64,000 bases of DNA, from assembly GCA_963978545.1 (NCBI GenBank), contig OZ021727.1:54076487-54140486 (forward strand), written 5' to 3'. The notes below the pieces were generated by a model that was not told where the DNA came from, made no database searches, and saw nothing but the letters and a program-made list of their open reading frames with translations. The DNA comes from Linyphia triangularis. Taxonomy: Eukaryota; Arthropoda; Arachnida; Araneae; Linyphiidae. This document shows positions 60,801-64,000 of the stretch, piece after piece. The stretch's first letter is position 1, and every line of letters starts with the position of its first letter. A program made the translations under genes and the position numbers.

Positions 60801-62520
60801 AAATTAGATTGATTTTGTATGCATACATTTTATGTATATCTTTAATATTTTTTTGAAAAATACCTATTAACAATAGTGTTATATCATCGATACTGTTTAA
60901 GTTTATATTTTCAATATTTGGACTAATGTAAACGTAATATTTTTTAAAAGAATACGAAAATTTAAATCTATCATTTTTAAGAATTTTTTTTATTGAAAAC
61001 CATATTCTGTTATTGGAATAATCGCAAAATTGTGTAAATTAAAAACCTAAATTTATATAGAATTTGCTATTTCTGTTATTCACATGTGTTCATCAGCTTC
61101 CAGTCGATCTTATATTTGTGGTCTTAAGTTACGTACTACTTTTTTTTAACTTGAAAAACAATTATTGCATAGGAAAGATAACATATAAGCATCTAGTAGC
61201 TGTATTGTTACATAAGGCAATTGTTATCCATGTATTACTGAAATCGTGCATCTCGCCCATAGATTTAGAATTTTATAAATCCGCATATTTCGAAATATAA
61301 ATTAATTAGCTATAATGAAAATTTACTATTTATGATTCACATTTTAGCCTAAATAGCACTGGAACGTCAAAAAAAAAAAAAAAAAAAAAATCATAAACAT
61401 CTAAATTGAAAATAGAATGCACTCGTGGGACTACTAAGCTATTTATTTCAAAGAGGGCTCTTGAACTTTTGTTTGAAGATTTATTATAAATAGCTAAAAT
61501 ATCTTAGGAAACAAATATTCGTAACTACGTGGAGAAACTTTCGAATTTAAATAAGGTTTGTATTTTGGTATTTTATTGATATGTGTATCCCTATAAATTT
61601 GTTTTAAGTTCCAGCCTAAAACCCTTCACGGAATGTTTAAACTGTTAGTTTGAGAGATGATGCAGTAAAACTTATTATTTCTCTAATATGACAAGACTGC
61701 CATAAACATACACATACACTGGAGTTGATATTCTAAACATGTACGCTATTTTTCTATTTGTTCACATTATCATTATCTGCGTAAAAATGTTGAATTAATA
61801 ATTTTTATTTTTAAAAAATTTCTACATACTGACAATAATTTTACATTCAACCCCACTTGCTTAAATGAAGGCCCTATCATTTGTAACAGGTTTAATTTTT
61901 GCTTGAATTGATTGTATACACATTCAATCAAGAGCATTTATGGCTCTAATTCATAATGTTTAGGGTCTGACACCAGAGTTTTTGGTCTTTCATGTGGTGA
62001 CGCTGAGAGGATTAAGACTAGCAATTTATGACAATGCGATTTCTCAAATACGAGAGTTAATATTTTAACACCGATATTTATTACATATTTTATTTTCTTT
62101 CCATTGTCAAATATATTAAAAATAATTTACTTAATTAGGTTTATTTTTACTGGAATTAATAGTTTAATAACAATAATTAAAAAGACGCATATTTTTATGC
62201 TGTCAAAATATCAATAACCTGTACGTTTCTTTTTTTGAACGCTTTTTTTCGTGTGACAAGGATGCTAATTTTTAGCATATAAATTCAATAAAAAAACAAA
62301 GAAAATACAATTTTGAATAGTAGTATACATTCAAGAATAACAAATACTCTCTTTTAAGCTCATCATATATAGACTTTAAAAATGCGTACAAAACCGGGGT
62401 TTTTTTAATATTTTTATCGTTCTTGCTATAACACTTTCGAGTATTTATACTTAAAATCGGAAATGTATCGAGACAATAGCAACACAAACATACATTGTGG
62501 CATATTTTATTTAGACATTG
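57895..62520. other. Gene-free stretch
   Basis: AT-rich sequence. No gag or protease of element B was found here. An A-run lies at about 61369-61390. The frame at 61064-61300 shows no motif. Confidence 0.5.
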
Positions 62521-62524
62521 AAAA

Positions 62525-63010
62525 TGGTCGAAAAGTCAAAGAGTTTTCTCAGTCTACCCTTAAAAGTAATCCTGCTCCCTGCATGTGACAAGACCGCCAA
62601 ACTTCACGGTCTTAGATGCTAGAGCCAGTTAGTATCTTACTCTATGTTCAATCTATTAGAAGCGACACTATCCCAAAAAGCTTTTATCCCGCTTTCATAC
62701 TGACTGCCTTAACCTGTCAAGATTTTGAGAGGTCACATCCCTTCCTGCACCCGTAACAACGGCTTCTTTTGTTTTGTTTACTAGCTTCTCTTGTTTGTTG
62801 GTGTGTATTTGTTTTCTTGGAGTTTGCTCTGTTCGGGTTTTTTCCCAAGAGAACACTGCTGAATTATTTTTCTTTCGAGTTTTACTTCGATTTTGTGAAG
62901 TTTTTATGAATGAAGGAGGGAAAAGATGAAAGGAACTCTTGTATTTCGTTGTAAATAAAGTGTTCAATCTAATAAATATGCTTATGTATTTAAAGAAAAT
63001 GTTTAATATC
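62525..63010. other. Mixed-composition segment with a basic open frame
   Basis: 62540-62830 is less AT-rich than its flanks. A minus-strand frame (62695-63012) has a hydrophilic, Lys/Arg/Thr-rich C-terminal part (for example KTKEAVVTGAGRDVTSQNLD) after a hydrophobic start. I do not recognise it. It may be a host exon or chance. Confidence 0.25.
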
Positions 63011-63339
63011 ATGTGACAATTTTCATAGTCAACAGTGAATAAAAAAATTAATGGTATTTCAATTATCCCAATTAATCAGAAATTATTATTATTATTTCAG
63101 GGATTTCATTTGGATATTAAGAATTTTGAAACCAAAGTGGTATTACAGATTAATAACAACATTTAATTCATAATTATTTATATACACACATTATTAATAT
63201 TTACTTGATAAAACAATGTTCCAAAATAAATCATGAATTTATAATACTCATGGCAGCATAAGTATTCAGAAATGAATTTTTAATTTAAGTTCTGTTCTAT
63301 TTTGGTGGCTAATGTATAATAGGCCGGGACGAAAAAAAT

Positions 63340-63675
63340 CGAAGTATCTTGGATCCTTTTGCGGTAGTGGGAGCAATTTGTGTATTTTCATTATTAAAAA
63401 GTGTGTAAAATCTTATAAATCTGAATTTATATCTTCTGTCACCTCAATGGGTCGAAAGATGTGAATATTCGATTAGAAATGATTCAAATTCAAAAATTAA
63501 TAAATAATACAGATTTCGTTGATCATTTTGTGGTAATGCTTAAAAGTTACTTTTTTTTAACTACAGCACCCCTAAAAAATTTTAGAATTATACGTTAGTA
63601 TCTTCTGCCGCTTCAACAGCACCGAATTTTGGAAATTGAAGGCAAATTTTTTAAATAAATTTAAATAAAAACACA
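63340..63675 (+). repeat. 169-bp tandem duplication
   Basis: TTTTGCGGTAGTG (63357) and TTTTGTGGTAATG (63526) are 169 bases apart. So are ATCTTCTGTCACCTCAA (63431) and ATCTTCTGCCGCTTCAA (63600). Two diverged units of unknown origin. Confidence 0.7.
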
Positions 63676-63679
63676 TTAC

Positions 63680-64000
63680 ACTTACCTCATAATAAATGCG
63701 AAAATAAACTTCATTCCATCTTTCAGGCATACAAATTACAAAAGCATTATTGATTGGAATCTTTTTTTGGACTGTTTTTCTGGCTTTTTTTTACTAGAAA
63801 TTCTAACATGTGGTTTCTGGATTCTAGGGTTGGCCCATCCCTATTTTGCGGTCCAACTTGCTTTTCCGGAAGATCCAGAGTTGAGTTTTACAATCTGTTC
63901 GATTGCTTATGTGTGTGAAGGATATTTATTTAAATCCTAACCGTCCATTGGCACACAGTCCTGTATCATCTTCAAAACTTCATAAGAACTGATCCCTCTG
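63680..64000. other. Gene-free end of window
   Basis: The last 200 bases are less AT-rich (GGTTGGCCCATCCC, TTTTCCGGAAGATCCAGAG). No assignment could be made. Confidence 0.4.

Overview
The window is strongly AT-rich eukaryotic nuclear DNA. It has long gene-free stretches, homopolymer runs and microsatellites, and many old, broken transposable elements. I found no host gene, tRNA gene, CRISPR array or operon that I can support. Every recognisable coding stretch belongs to a mobile element and carries stops, frameshifts or truncations. Two BEL/Pao LTR retrotransposons place the DNA in an animal. The mix of BEL/Pao, RTE-type and RNase H-bearing LINEs, tRNA-derived SINEs, pogo/Tigger and many foldback elements fits an arthropod. 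An arachnid is my guess; no host gene supports it.

Layout. 0-7 kb: a tRNA-derived SINE (minus), an RTE-type LINE relic with its middle missing, a 147-bp tandem dimer, a tRNA-like SINE head (minus) and a 5S rRNA-like relic. 7-17.7 kb: mostly featureless, with one short hairpin, one GC-richer island and an inverted pair of repeats at 15.2-15.7 kb. 17.7-20.9 kb: diverged local duplications interrupted by a BEL/Pao-type LTR, followed by a clear tRNA-derived SINE. 25.6-25.8 kb: a compact TIR element. 26.0-32.5 kb: BEL/Pao element A on the minus strand, with two LTRs and remnants of gag, protease, RT, RNase H and integrase, invaded by a plus-strand LINE 3' fragment. 33.9-39.7 kb: a 68-unit (AT) tract, a 107-bp tandem duplication, a 43-bp minisatellite, a pogo/Tigger transposase relic (minus) and an (AAAT) tract. 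40-51 kb: mostly featureless, with a 239-bp tandem dimer and candidate conserved islands. 50.9-51.7 kb: a large, almost wholly palindromic foldback element. 53.1-57.9 kb: 5'-truncated BEL/Pao element B (minus), split by a 1.2-kb inverted-repeat element. 57.9-64 kb: AT-rich DNA ending in a 169-bp tandem duplication.

The elements do not cooperate functionally. The window records successive insertions: LINE into A, a TIR element into B, and an LTR between duplicated blocks. The least expected structures are the 0.77-kb foldback, the three-copy duplicated block cut by an LTR, the reverse-oriented LTR-like match between 18 kb and 32 kb that defines the full LTR of element A, and the buried pogo-family transposase.
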